Shown here: positions 47,519 to 58,190 of the stretch, one piece after another | How positions within the stretch are numbered: the first letter of the stretch is position 1 | Layout: the number at the start of each line of letters is the position of its first letter | Source: Oehlia diaphana | Taxonomy: Eukaryota > Glomeromycota > Glomeromycetes > Glomerales > Glomeraceae | Length of the DNA stretch: 64,000 bases | Direction: 5' to 3' | Assembly: GCA_003833135.1 (NCBI GenBank) | Contig: QZLH01000001.1 | Span: 188,967 to 252,966, forward strand | Notes under the pieces: generated by a model | The model's input: only the letters and a program-made list of their open reading frames with translations | Databases searched by the model: none | Told to the model about the DNA's origin: nothing | Translations under genes and position numbers: made by a program

Positions 47519-49264
47519 ATGAGTTGCTGTCGAGGTGGAAAACATAAGGAAAAAATCAACGAGCATCATTCTCAATCAGATTATAGCAAATTTTACAAAC
47601 AAGAATTAACAGAAAGTCAAAATGAACTAAATGAAACAAAAATAAAATTTAATAAAATGAAACATGAGCTAGAAGAAAAAGTTAAAGAATACGAGAGACA
47701 ATTGAAAGAAGAAAGGCGAAAAGCCCAATTACGTGATAATGAATTACCTAAAGAAAAACAAAAGTTTCATAATTCTAAGAGAGATTATGAGAGACAATCG
47801 GAAGAAGATAGGCAAAAACTCATCTCACGAATAAAAGCATTAGAAGCAAAAGTCCAAAATCTTGAAGGTGAATTGTCTAAGGAAAGACGAAATATTCAAA
47901 GCTCAAAAGGAACAATTAAGAGAGAATACGAAAAACAATTGGATGAAGAAAAGCGAAAATTCATCTTACGAATAAAAACATTAGAAGCAAAAGTCCAAAA
48001 TCTTGAAGGTGAATTGTCTAAGGAGAAACGAAATATTCAAAGCTCAAAAGGAACAATTAAGAGAGAATACGAAAGACAACTGGAAGAAGAAAGGCGAAAA
48101 TTCGTAGAAACAGAAAAATGGTATCAACAAAATTTCAATCAGCTAAAGGAACGTTATGATGAGTTACAATTAGCAAAAAAAAATATGGAAACAAATATGG
48201 AAAGTAATATCATTAATTTAGATCAACAATTAAGAGATCGAGAAAAAAATTTCAAACTACAATTTAAGCAAGCGAACGAAAAATATAAGAAAAATATTAG
48301 CGATATAAGACAAAAATTAGATGAGAAGGGAAATGGTTTGCATGAATTAGAAGAAATAAATTTAAAACTGAAAGAAGAAGCATCTAAATATCAATCGGCG
48401 CTTGGTGTTGCAACAAATATTCGTCTTGGCGATGGTGATCAAAATCATTCGGTTAAATTAAAACAAGATATCTTAAAATTGCAAGCCACATTGGAAAATT
48501 ACGTAACTCATTTGAAACCTGATATGAAAATTAATATTAAAAAAGTACAAGAACTTGCGCGAGAATATGGTTGTTTAAATGAAATTACTGCAAAAAATCC
48601 AAATAAGCTTTTCATTAAAGCTGTTTTACAACGTAAGGTGTTAGACTTAGTATGCGAGTTTTCTAATGAAATTGTTAAATTCCGAGATGGAAACTATAAA
48701 CTCGAATCTGATATCGATTCAAAAGCAAAAGAATTATTGAATCTAATCAAGATATTCTCAACAACTCGTGCAGGAACTGATGGGGTCATTGATGCTTCGA
48801 CAGTAAAAATACGTCAACAAGTTTATGGAATCCTTGGTAATCGTGGATTTAACAATATCATTGATAATAATGGAAATATGCGTACGCATGATTATATCGT
48901 TTATACTAGCAACAAACTTAATAATATAATGAATCAATATCGTGAAATCAACGATATTAATAGAAAAAAACAAGTTGATGCAATGGCGCCAAAACTTATT
49001 CAAGATATTTTTAAATTATTTTGGTTTCGCACAAATGTTCAAGAACCAAAAATAGAAATCGATTATTTTTTAAGTAACTGTATAATTAATCCAAACATGA
49101 TGAAAGGAACGTGGAATGATGATGATGAAATCAATAAATTACGTGTAGACATATGCTACTTTCCTCTGATTGGACTAGATTTTGATTCTTCAGACGTAAG
49201 AATATATACACCTGCAAGAGTATTTCCGCGAGAGATCTGTACTTCAAATGAGGCCAGTGAATAA
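47519..49264 (+). CDS. Coiled-coil protein with conserved C-terminal domain, copy 1 (581 aa)
   Basis: Single-exon gene. Residues about 20-290 are a long charged coiled coil rich in Glu, Lys and Gln. Within it a 46-residue unit (KALEAKVQNLEGELSKERRN...KGTIKREYEKQLDEEKRKF) occurs twice in tandem, from a 138-bp DNA duplication at about 47830-48105 that is still nearly identical. Residues about 295-575 form a globular domain shared with the paralog at 51325 (LGVATNIRLG, LQRKVLDLVCEFS, TTRAGTDGV, QQVYGILGNRGFNNI, DAMAPKLIQDIFKL, LRVDICYFPLIG). The family is not recognised; I have only the sense that it is repeated in this kind of genome. The N-terminus MSCCRGG could be palmitoylated. The ATG context is AAAAATGAG. 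A structural or scaffold role is plausible from the coiled coil only. Confidence 0.9.
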   Translation: MSCCRGGKHKEKINEHHSQSDYSKFYKQELTESQNELNETKIKFNKMKHELEEKVKEYERQLKEERRKAQLRDNELPKEKQKFHNSKRDYERQSEEDRQKLISRIKALEAKVQNLEGELSKERRNIQSSKGTIKREYEKQLDEEKRKFILRIKTLEAKVQNLEGELSKEKRNIQSSKGTIKREYERQLEEERRKFVETEKWYQQNFNQLKERYDELQLAKKNMETNMESNIINLDQQLRDREKNFKLQFKQANEKYKKNISDIRQKLDEKGNGLHELEEINLKLKEEASKYQSALGVATNIRLGDGDQNHSVKLKQDILKLQATLENYVTHLKPDMKINIKKVQELAREYGCLNEITAKNPNKLFIKAVLQRKVLDLVCEFSNEIVKFRDGNYKLESDIDSKAKELLNLIKIFSTTRAGTDGVIDASTVKIRQQVYGILGNRGFNNIIDNNGNMRTHDYIVYTSNKLNNIMNQYREINDINRKKQVDAMAPKLIQDIFKLFWFRTNVQEPKIEIDYFLSNCIINPNMMKGTWNDDDEINKLRVDICYFPLIGLDFDSSDVRIYTPARVFPREICTSNEASE

Positions 49265-49506
49265 GCATACGAGCAATATTGTTACTAGAGATGATACCAT
49301 TTTTGCGCAAAAAGTAAATTTTATTTTTTATGTAATGAATAAAATATAGTACGGTATATACGTATGTAAAATGAAATAAAATTCAAATAACATATGAAAA
49401 TGAAATCAAGATAATAATGTTTATTTGTATCGATTCACAACTTTATTTATTGCTAAACTGAATGCTAATCTAAAAAGTCGTAAATCTATTTCAAATATTC
49501 GAAAAT

Positions 49507-49815
49507 TTACACAACAGTAAATACTTTGTCAATTTTAACTGTTTTTTTATTTGCTCTTCTGACAAAATAAAAGCGAAGTTTAGGATCTCCAGGTTTTAAG
49601 CAAATTTTACTATAGTGATCTTCGTGATGCATCAATTCTCTTTTGTGAGTACTCTTACAATATCATTGAAATCTCCGATTAATAACATTGTAGGTAATAT
49701 ATTTTTTCTTTTACGACCGGATCAAACATCTCATATCACGTATTGTATATAAGATCCATAAATTGGAATTTAACGTTTTGATAAAAATTCTTCAACCATA
49801 TATTTATTGTCAATA
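49507..49815 (-). pseudogene. Remnant of an unknown gene, copy 1
   Basis: The minus strand reads YQNVKFQFMDLIYNT, a stop, YEMFDPVVKEKIYY and, after frame changes, MHHEDHYSKICLKPGDPKLR, FYFVRRANKKTVKIDKVFTV and a final V before TAA at 49507. It matches a remnant in the same place behind the second coiled-coil gene (53045-53430). Convergent with the coiled-coil gene, about 240 bp away. The family is unknown. Confidence 0.5.
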
Positions 49816-51324
49816 ATGATCATCGAGTTTTTCCTTAAATAATCAAGCAGAACTTTCGCAATAATCACCAACACTTTTTCGTCAATTGATTATATCACAT
49901 ATTCATACATCATTGAACCTTCATTCAAAAATTAAAAGAGAAACTCATTTAAAGGGCTAAAAGGATTAAAATGATTAAAAATCGTACAATCCATGATAAG
50001 AACCATAGTTGACAGGAATAAACTTGTTTTAATACAAGTAATTATTTAATTAATTGCCACTTCGGATTTGGCAATCGTATATAGAAATAATAACAGAATA
50101 TTTTAAGTTAGTCACAATCATAAAATTTTACCAATAATGGTTTATAAAACAATTCATTGATATGGTTGATAATACGTAAATTTACGCTAAAATTTTCTCA
50201 TTTTTTATTTATACAATAACAAATAGTAAAGCTAATAAAGTGATGATTTTATATTAGCTTATCAATGGAACTAAAATTTTTATTTTGTTAATTATGTATT
50301 GTCTATGAGTAAGTTTCTATTGTTAACATTGGTGCAAAAAAATGTGGCAAAAAAAAATTCACACTTACGTTATCTTATTCCGTAAGAATGTTTACTATTT
50401 AACAATATTTTTTAATTGCCTGATAAATGACTCGGTCTGCGGCTGAACATCTTTAAAGACACTAATAATGGGTCCTAGTTCCTACACAAGAGTAATATCA
50501 TGGGAATTATAGATCTTTGTGACCTTTGTCTAACCCAATTGAATTGTTTAAATTACATTTCTTAGGAAGTAAGCCAGATGCGTCAAAAGATGAATTAGGT
50601 GAAGATATTTAAAAAGGAATAAATAGTCCCTTGTATGATGTAATGTGATTGTAATTACGGTAAAAAAGGTACTTTTTTTTTAAAAAAAAAAATTAGTTAA
50701 CGAAAAATTATTAAGTAATTTGATTCTTATTTTTCTTTTAAACGTTCCTACTGAATTCGATAATAATGAGATTACGATAATAATGAGTGAGTGCAAATTT
50801 GATCGAAAGAGAAAATATTAAGAATTTAAGGACGTTAGTAACCAGTCAAATCGACCTATTTTACTTCGGGTCAGAATCAAATTGTTCGATAATAATAATG
50901 CTCACAATACTTAATTTAAAGCTGAAGCTGGAGAGATTATTGATTGAATTCGACAAGTTAATATGATTTTTATATTGCAATTCATATGTAATCAAAAAAT
51001 TTTTTTTTATTTTCATGTAATGGTGGCACAGTAGCTCAAAAAACGCGAGAATTATTAGACAACGACAAATTAATAAGTGAAATAACTCAACGAGTGGGTT
51101 TATTGAATTTATTTGTGGTAAAATAGGAAGTTATGCTTGTTAATCGACTACATAAATTTTCTATTTACAGAACAAGAGACGTAACGTCGTAAACGCACGT
51201 GAGTATGCAAACAAATTTATATCATGTGAGAAATTTTCCGGTTTTTTTTGTCACACCGTAAAAATGAATATTATTTTTTTTTGAAAAAAAATTAAATTTA
51301 TAATCAGTCTAGTTTTCATTAAAA
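49816..51324. other. Spacer between the two coiled-coil genes
   Basis: No intact gene. A short coding-like piece on the plus strand at about 51022-51126 reads NGGTVAQKTRELLDNDKLIS and ends in a stop; 50570-50610 reads GSKPDASKDELGEDI. Either could be an old exon. The rest is simple AT-rich sequence. Confidence 0.4.
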
Positions 51325-52806
51325 ATGAATTTTTACCGAAACAAACATCAAAAAATAAAACATAACGTTCGAAATAATCAAGCTGAAGATGACGAATATC
51401 CTTCTCAATCAAGTTTGAATGATTATAGCGAAGTTTACAAACAAGAACTAACAAAATGTGAAAAAGAACTATCTGAAATAACAGTAAAATTTAATAAAAT
51501 GAAAGAAAACAATTATGAGTTAGAAGTAAAGGTTCAAAAACTTGAAGATGATTTGTTGCGGGAAATAAAAAAAAATAATTTTATAATTGAAAAAAATCAG
51601 AAAGAAAAACAAGAACTCGACTCAAAATTAAAAATTTTAGAAGAAAATTATCAACGAGATATAAATCAATTAAATGGTCGTTATAATGAGTTAGAATTGT
51701 CAAAAAAAAATACGGAAAGATATATGGAAAATTGTATCGAAAATTTAGAACAGCAATTAAGAGATCAAAGAATAAAATTTCAGCAAGAATTTAAGCAAGC
51801 ACATGAAAAATATAAGAAGAATATTAACTATATAAGACAAAAGTTAGATGAGAAAGGAAATGGATCGCGCGATTTAGAAGACGAAAATACCAGACTTAAA
51901 GAAGAGGCATCTAAATATCAATCAGCACTTGGTGTTGCAACAAATATTTTCCTTAGTGATGACGATCTAAATCATTCGGTTAAATTAAAAAATGATATCT
52001 TAAAATTGCAGAACACATTGGACAGTTACGTAACTCATTTGAAACCTAATATGAATATTAATATTAAAAAAGTACAAGAACTTGCACAAGAATATGGTTG
52101 TTTAAGTGAAATTACTTCAAACAATCCAAATAGGATAAATAAGATCTTTATTAAAGCTATTTTACAACGTAAGGTATTAGATTTAGTATGCGAGTTTTCT
52201 CATGAGTTTTTTAAATTCCAATGTGGAAACTCTAAACTTGAATCAGATGTCGAATCAAAAGCAACAGAATTATTAGAATTAATCAAGTTATTCTTAACAA
52301 CTCGTGCCGGTACTGATGAGGTTACTGGTGCATCAATAATAAAAATACGTCAACAAGTTTATGGAATCCTTGGTAATCGTGGATTTAACAATATAATCGA
52401 TAATGATGGAAATATGCGAATGCATGACTTTATAGCTCATGTTAGCAACGAACTCAATAAAATGATGAATAATTATCGTAACATCAATGATCTTAATAGA
52501 AAAGAACAAGTTGATGCAATGGCACCAAAACTCATTCAAGATATTTTTAAATTGTTGTGGTTTTGCATAAATGTTCAAGAACCAAAATTAGAATGTGAAT
52601 TTTTTGAAAATGATATGATTAATCCAAATTTGATGAAAGGAGCATGGAATGATGATGAAATCGATAAATTACGCGTAGATATATGCTACTTTCCTCTCAT
52701 TGGAACTAAGTTGAAATCTTCAGATGCAAAAATATATACACTTGCAAAAGTATTTCCGCGATATATTAGTGCTTCAAGTGAGATCAATGAAAAAGTATAT
52801 GAATAA
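51325..52806 (+). CDS. Coiled-coil protein with conserved C-terminal domain, copy 2 (493 aa)
   Basis: Single-exon paralog of the gene at 47519, same strand, start-to-start distance 3806 bp. The N-terminus differs (MNFYRNKHQKIKHNV, no cysteines). The coiled coil is shorter (residues about 25-190) because the 46-residue tandem unit is absent. The shared part from SALGVATNI onward is closely similar (LQRKVLDLVCEFSHE, TTRAGTDEV, QQVYGILGNRGFNNI, DAMAPKLIQDIFKL, LRVDICYFPLIG), with a 3-residue insertion (RIN in NPNRINKIFIKA). The frame is intact, so both copies may be expressed. Function unknown. Confidence 0.9.
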   Translation: MNFYRNKHQKIKHNVRNNQAEDDEYPSQSSLNDYSEVYKQELTKCEKELSEITVKFNKMKENNYELEVKVQKLEDDLLREIKKNNFIIEKNQKEKQELDSKLKILEENYQRDINQLNGRYNELELSKKNTERYMENCIENLEQQLRDQRIKFQQEFKQAHEKYKKNINYIRQKLDEKGNGSRDLEDENTRLKEEASKYQSALGVATNIFLSDDDLNHSVKLKNDILKLQNTLDSYVTHLKPNMNINIKKVQELAQEYGCLSEITSNNPNRINKIFIKAILQRKVLDLVCEFSHEFFKFQCGNSKLESDVESKATELLELIKLFLTTRAGTDEVTGASIIKIRQQVYGILGNRGFNNIIDNDGNMRMHDFIAHVSNELNKMMNNYRNINDLNRKEQVDAMAPKLIQDIFKLLWFCINVQEPKLECEFFENDMINPNLMKGAWNDDEIDKLRVDICYFPLIGTKLKSSDAKIYTLAKVFPRYISASSEINEKVYE

Positions 52807-53044
52807 TATTATTACTAGATGATAATGTTTTTACACAAATGACACGTAATGAATAAATTTATATGTACAGTATATAAATAAATAAAAGAAAATGTATCCA
52901 AAACCGAAATTTGAACAATTGTAAGTCTGCTAACTTCAAATAGCATATATTAAATCTAAAAGATATTAAATCTAAAAGAAAAAAGAAAAAAAGGGTTTAA
53001 ATATAATGTTGTTTATCTGCATCTATTTCAAAGACCGAATTTTG

Positions 53045-53430
53045 TATTATTGCATACCGTCACTGTAACGAAATTTTACTTCGTAGATTGCTGCGTCACG
53101 AATAACAGCCGTCATCCGTAATGTGATTCAAAAAATTCATTTAGTTCTCTTTGTAAGTATTCTGATTATCGGAACTTCCGACTGATAACTTTGTAGGACA
53201 TTTACTGTGGGACCTCATGACAGAACACAAGTCAGTCGAGTCGTTTTTCAACGACCGAGTCAAACATTGGTTTGATTGTCTCGTAATCAAAATATCTCTT
53301 CCATTCTTCCTCGCTTACATATAGAATTATAACCATTTCGTGGTTAACGTTTGTCATAAATTGGGATTTAACGTTTTGGTAAAATTCATAAACCATATAC
53401 AGCATTTCATTTGCTGTAAATGAAATATTT
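53045..53430 (-). pseudogene. Remnant of an unknown gene, copy 2
   Basis: The minus strand reads ANEMLYMVYEFYQNVKSQFM, TNVNHEMVIILYVSEEEWKR and YFDYETIKPMFDSVVEKRLD, then a stop, and later YLQRELNEFFESHYG with further stops. YQNVK-x-QFM and MFD-x-VV-x-EK are shared with the remnant at 49507-49815, which lacks the middle part. Its place behind a coiled-coil paralog shows the whole gene-plus-remnant unit was duplicated. Confidence 0.5.
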
Positions 53431-54684
53431 TAATCTCGATCACTTTAACGATAAAATATTTTTTAGGTTTCGATATTGATCTTTATTACTGTATTGATAT
53501 GAGTTAAAGCCCAAATTGTGATCTTTTTTATTTATACAATACAAAAAAAAATAAAAATTATTCTTAAATATATAATATATATTATAATATCTGTAAGGTG
53601 TGAAATTTGATCCTTCAGAAGAAATTGTGGAGAGTCGTGTATTGAAATGGAATAATGGCACCACATTCTATTATCTTTGAATTAATTTATTTTAAAAGAA
53701 ATATATCATTTGTATTTTTCTTTTAAGATACCTGTGTAGTAAGGAATGTCCACTATCGTAAAAACTTCCAGATGAATACGTAAAAGTTTTGGTGAGCATA
53801 GTCATGGTGAATCAGTAAAATTAATCTATAAAGTAATTAAGCATTTTAAATCAACATTGATACTATGTACCGTATACATCTGAAAATAAGCTACCCCTGA
53901 AAATAAGCAACATGGGCGGAATTATGGCATTTTTTTGGCCTGCATTACTAAATCTTGGCCTGCATTACGTGCAAAAATTGTTGCTTATTTTCGGATGAAT
54001 ACGGTATGTAGCAAAATCTTTTGGATGCAAATTTATTGGAGTTTCTGCAGTAAAGTCACTTCGAAAATATCAATTGGAATTACCTGAATCAGATTATTCG
54101 GATAGTATAGTTATGAATATTACTACTATCTTACAGTACTTACTTCTATAAGAATATTTACTGGTCATGAATGTAATTAGAACAAAGTTATTAGATATTT
54201 TAATCAACATTAGTAATAATATTCTAAAACTTATCTTTCAATCTCATTTTCTTCTGCCGGTTCCTTTGCACGAGATAAGCCTAACTTTGTACCATTACTG
54301 TAAGAATATAAATTCTTTTAATTATATTATTCCTTATATTTCTCTTAAGAATTATAAATTTATAGATATGTCAGCAGTAACGCCGTATAAATCGCAAATG
54401 ATGCAAAATGGTCAGAGATCTTGGTATTAAAATTTATGCTTATAAATGTAATTACTTTTAGGCGACTACAATTATGTCCTAGCCGGACCGACAACTAAGA
54501 TGAATTCCAATATTTTGAATGTAGTGATATCGCAATTTGCGTGTCTACTGCGCAAATAAGATATTAAATGATCATTGGTGGAAGAATCTTGGGATTATTA
54601 TTAAACTTTTAATAATTGCTATATAGTCATAATGATTATAAATTATTTTTGTTTCTTGCAAATTTTCAGAGTTATTTTTTGAGC
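53431..54684. other. Spacer with a MITE and coding scraps
   Basis: Frames at 53440-53664 and 54167-54430 are not supported. Plus-strand pieces GEHSHGESVKLIYKVIKHFK (about 53790-53850) and AKSFGCKFIGVSAVKSLRKY followed by QLELPESDYSDSIV (54006-54110) look protein-like and are separated by the MITE at 53869-54005; the family is unknown. Confidence 0.35.
53869..54005. mobile_element. MITE of 137 bp
   Basis: Left end ACCGTATACATCTGAAAATA-AGC; the right end on the minus strand reads ACCGTATTCATCCGAAAATA-AGC. The flanking bases are atgt on both sides (53865-53868 and 54006-54009), a possible 4-bp target duplication. The inside repeats ggcctgcattac twice. Non-coding. Confidence 0.65.
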
Positions 54685-55120
54685 AATTGAAGGTAAGTTA
54701 TAAATATAAAACAATTTATCTGTATAAAAATAAAATAGACTATTTAATAATGTTCATTTCTTTATTAATTATATCGATTTCAATAAACAGAAGAACAAGA
54801 AGGCAAATAATAATTACAGTATGACAATTACTTTTAATATAATAACTTTTTAATAATTAATATAATTCTTAATAGCATTTCCTCATGATGTCGACATACC
54901 CCGATAATAGTAAGTTCGTTTTAAAAATGGTAATATAATATAGTCATATTCTTTAAATAGGTTTATTCTAAATTTTAATTAGTCGAAAATGAATTTAATG
55001 AGAATTTACCAAACGGTCAAGACGAACCAAGGAGATAAAAGCAACGAAATTGAAAATAAAATTAACGAAATTGCAGATAATAGTAATAAATTAAAGATAA
55101 AGGTAACCGATTTAAAATGA
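54685..55120 (+). pseudogene. Second copy of the kinase pseudogene 3' tail
   Basis: This segment matches 45333-45739 in order: a GTAAGTTATRAATA donor region, agaagaacaagaaggnaaat (small exon), a taatagcattt acceptor and exon, acccgataatagtaagt, a taattagtcga acceptor and the repetitive gagataaaagyaacgaaa tail. No kinase domain precedes it. It lies about 9.3 kb downstream of the first copy, on the other side of the coiled-coil pair. Confidence 0.65.
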
Positions 55121-55448
55121 TTATGATTTTTACTCCGTCATATTCTTTTTTTTTATAATTAATTTATTTCATAGAGAATAATTTTGAATTAAAGTGTTTG
55201 CTGAATCTGGGCATATTTATTCAATACATGAGAGAATTTTCATTTTTATTTTTATTTTATTATTTAATGATACAATATACATGTACATATATTTATTATT
55301 TAGTATTTGAAAGTTGTTAAAATTTTAAATGTAGCGATTTCTCAATATAATAATACTACAACAAAAATGTAGAAATGTAAAGATTTTTTCCCGTATATTC
55401 TTATCGGTTTGCATAGAATTTGAGGCTATTAAAGTCAAACTGTTAAAG
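55121..55448. other. Spacer, no gene seen
   Basis: AT-rich sequence, no feature supportable. Confidence 0.4.
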
Positions 55449-56054
55449 ATTATAATGGTATCGAGACTTTCGCCAATATCCATAAGTCATTTCGCCGAAG
55501 GGATGTTTCGCCGAAATACCATTTCACCGAAACCCATTTCATCGAATTCCATTTCGCCGAAGCCATTTTACTGAATGGACATTTCGCCAAAAAATTATTT
55601 ATTCCATTTGGTTATTTTATTGTTTATACTAAAATAGTACATAAAGAATTTTTTCTAGAAAAATTTTTAAATTAGATAAATTAGATGATTACTTTTTCGT
55701 GAATAAATGTTTTCGGTATTATAAAATTATTTATTTATTGCTTAGCAAGTTACTTGAATGTTAAATAAAGTGATAATATCCTGGAAAAAAGATGATCTCT
55801 AAAAATAATTTATTTCTTTATTTTCATTGCGCGATGAATATCTTTCATAAAATTTTAATCGCTACCATTTTCGGTGAAATTTTCATTCGGCGAAATGGAA
55901 TTTGGCAAAATGGAATTCAGTGAAATGGAATTCGGCGAAATGGGCGATTCGGTGAACTGGACGATTCGGTGAAATAGATTCAATAAAATGCACTTTCGGT
56001 GAAATGTCTTTTTGATGAACATCCCTCGAAATGTACCGTAACCAATTATAATCA
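55449..56054. mobile_element. Nonautonomous element with inverted TTCGCCGAA arrays
   Basis: 55480-55590 holds seven or more units of the form catTTCGCCGAAnnn; 55860-56030 holds a similar number in reverse (ttCGGCGAAATGGaa). The two arrays are inverted relative to each other around an AT-rich centre. Outermost bases tataatggta (left) and, on the minus strand, tataattggt (right) may be the ends. No coding capacity: minus frames at 55855-56149 are translations of the repeats. Related units are found at 12720-12860. Confidence 0.65.
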
Positions 56055-57654
56055 ATAAAAAACAGAAATAAGTGTAATTTTAATCTAAATAAATAAATAT
56101 ACATATATACGACCCCGGAACTGTATACATAATTTTCAAAATAATGCACCTAGCTAAAAAGAGAGTGCATTAAAAAGAGCAATTAATTATAAACATACAG
56201 TACAAGCTTGGGATCGGACTAAAGGGTGCATTTTTGGAGGGTATATAGTAGTAGGTTCATTCATTTATGGAAGGTTCATTTATGGAGAGTGCATTTATGA
56301 AGAGTTTGACTGTACAATCTAGATATAACAAATATTAATTTTGAATATCTAAATTTAGACCGAAAAACAAAAAAAATCATCACAATAGAAATTATATTAC
56401 AATACGTTGTCAAGTCGACAAATTATCATTGTTATATAACAACACTGAGATAAATAGATATAATAAAGAAAAAAGATATTTCCTAAGGTCATTTGAAAAT
56501 GGCAAACACGTAATCTCGTAATCTGCTACAGCATCGTTATACAATTGTCAATATTAAATATAGTTTCTCAAATACTTTAATTTAGATTTTTAGATGCATG
56601 TTCTGTATATTTCTAGAGCTTTCTGTATAGGTGCCGTCGGAATTGTCGAATTGAAATTATGGCATCACGAAATATGGATTTTATCATTTAAATATTTAAC
56701 AAATCATCGAGACCAGCATTATAGATTTACGAATTACGAATTATCTACGGCATAACCAGAATATTTACTTACTTTGTGTAATTTTTGTATTTTTGACATT
56801 AAATAATTACGACATTATGGCGATTTAATATATTACAATATAAGCTTCATATGCTGTAATTAATTCCGACGGCAAGTATAGCTTTCTGTATGTTTTGTAT
56901 GTTTCCTAATGCTGTCCGTATAACGCTCCAATGTATATCCTTCTCGATCTTTGTCTGGTTGAGACATTGAGACATTCTTCTATCAAGTACAAAGAATCAT
57001 TCTTGAGTATGTATTATTTAATTTGAATTTATCAATTGACCAGTCTTTATATGTTTTACATAATCATACGAATCTTCTCAATATGAACAGTAGAAGCTGT
57101 TACCTTTAAGGTAGTCAGTTGTCCAAATGAAAAACGTTCATTTGACATTTATTTTGTTTTATTTTATTTTACTTTAAGAAGCGCGGTTATTCTAGTCAAT
57201 TTATTTCACAGATACAGGAACGGCACAAGTCCGACTATACTGACTATTAAAAATTGAGCTATAATACCTATCCAAAACACGACCCACCTTTCAAAAGAAA
57301 ATGTTCTGCGGAATAGGAGACATACGCTACCGTCCGAGTGAAATTGAAAATACGGTATTATCTTATTTGTCCAGAAGTCACATGAAGATCTACAATAAAA
57401 ACTTCACGAGTATAAATACCACGTGCAATTTAATAAATCCAATAAATAATATCGTGGGAAATATTTTTTTTTCTTTCAGGGATGACTCTTCTATTCGTAA
57501 ACATATATAAGAAAAAAATATGATTGAAACTTCAAGCTAATAAGTTTTATTTGTTGAATTACTTATTATATTAAATGTTAGAAAAATTAAGGTGTGTAAA
57601 GTATTTTAGTTTCTTTTTATGAGCAAGAACCTTTTGAATTGAAAATAAAGATTA
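56055..57654. other. Spacer with two small inverted-repeat elements
   Basis: No gene; the frame at 57301-57510 has no support. 56200-56320 has repeated gtgcattta-tggagagt units and a tacagt-caa start / gagtttgactgta end that may be a tiny Tc1/pogo-like MITE. The inverted-repeat element at 56632-56874 is listed separately. Confidence 0.4.
56632..56874. mobile_element. Inverted-repeat element of 243 bp, TGCCGTCGGAATT ends
   Basis: TGCCGTCGGAATT at 56632-56644 is exactly complementary to AATTCCGACGGCA at 56862-56874. The inside is non-coding AT-rich. Both sides carry agctttctgtat (56617-56628 and 56880-56891) a few bases outside the ends. Confidence 0.6.
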
Positions 57655-58190
57655 AATCTCTGTTAATAAATACGAAACGTTTCGTTCCATATTGATCGTC
57701 TATCCTGGAACTTTACTTGGGACGATGTTTCACGAAAGATGTAATAAACCTTTATACAGTTTTTAATGACAAGAGGGAATCTATTTTTAGATAAAAATGG
57801 AAGGGCATTTCATTGCATCATGGACTTTATCGGAATGGTGAGGTTCATCAGGATCCTAATGATTTTTAAAAAGTTGATGAAGAACTTCCGGCAACTAGAC
57901 AGGAACTAGAATTAAAAATTGATTATTTCAGATACAAATAAAAGGTAAAAGTAATTTGGCGAAGGGTATTTTGAATTGAAAGAATGTTAACAACCATGAT
58001 ATTAACGAATTTGTTAAAATTTAATAGGTTTGATCATAATGCATCTACTAATTTTGGACGGAATGACGGAATGTTATTGTTATTGCATCTTCTAGAAGCT
58101 ATTAGTGTTTGTTCTGAGCATGATGAAGCACTGATTGATGAATTTTATTTACAAAGATTTGGAAATATTGGTTGGTCATCATGATTTCAA
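57655..58190 (+). pseudogene. Decayed copy of the BTB/KCTD gene
   Basis: Pieces match the intact gene 1.3 kb downstream: YETFRSILIVYPGTLLGTMF-HER (intact: YETYRSTLIAHPDTLLGTMFQER), DKNGRAFHCIMDF then, one base shifted, YRNGEVHQDPND (intact: DRNSKAFHYIMEYYRTGQIL), TRQELELKIDYFRYK (intact: TRKELEEELDYFQIK). The end reads HLLEAISVCSEHDEALIDEF and YLQRFGNIGW. Exon 1 is not found. Stops and frameshifts are frequent. Confidence 0.75.

Noticed and set aside
55855..56149. Two minus-strand open frames rich in Ser, Pro, Asn, His and Phe
   Set aside because: They are translations of the TTCGCCGAA repeat array.
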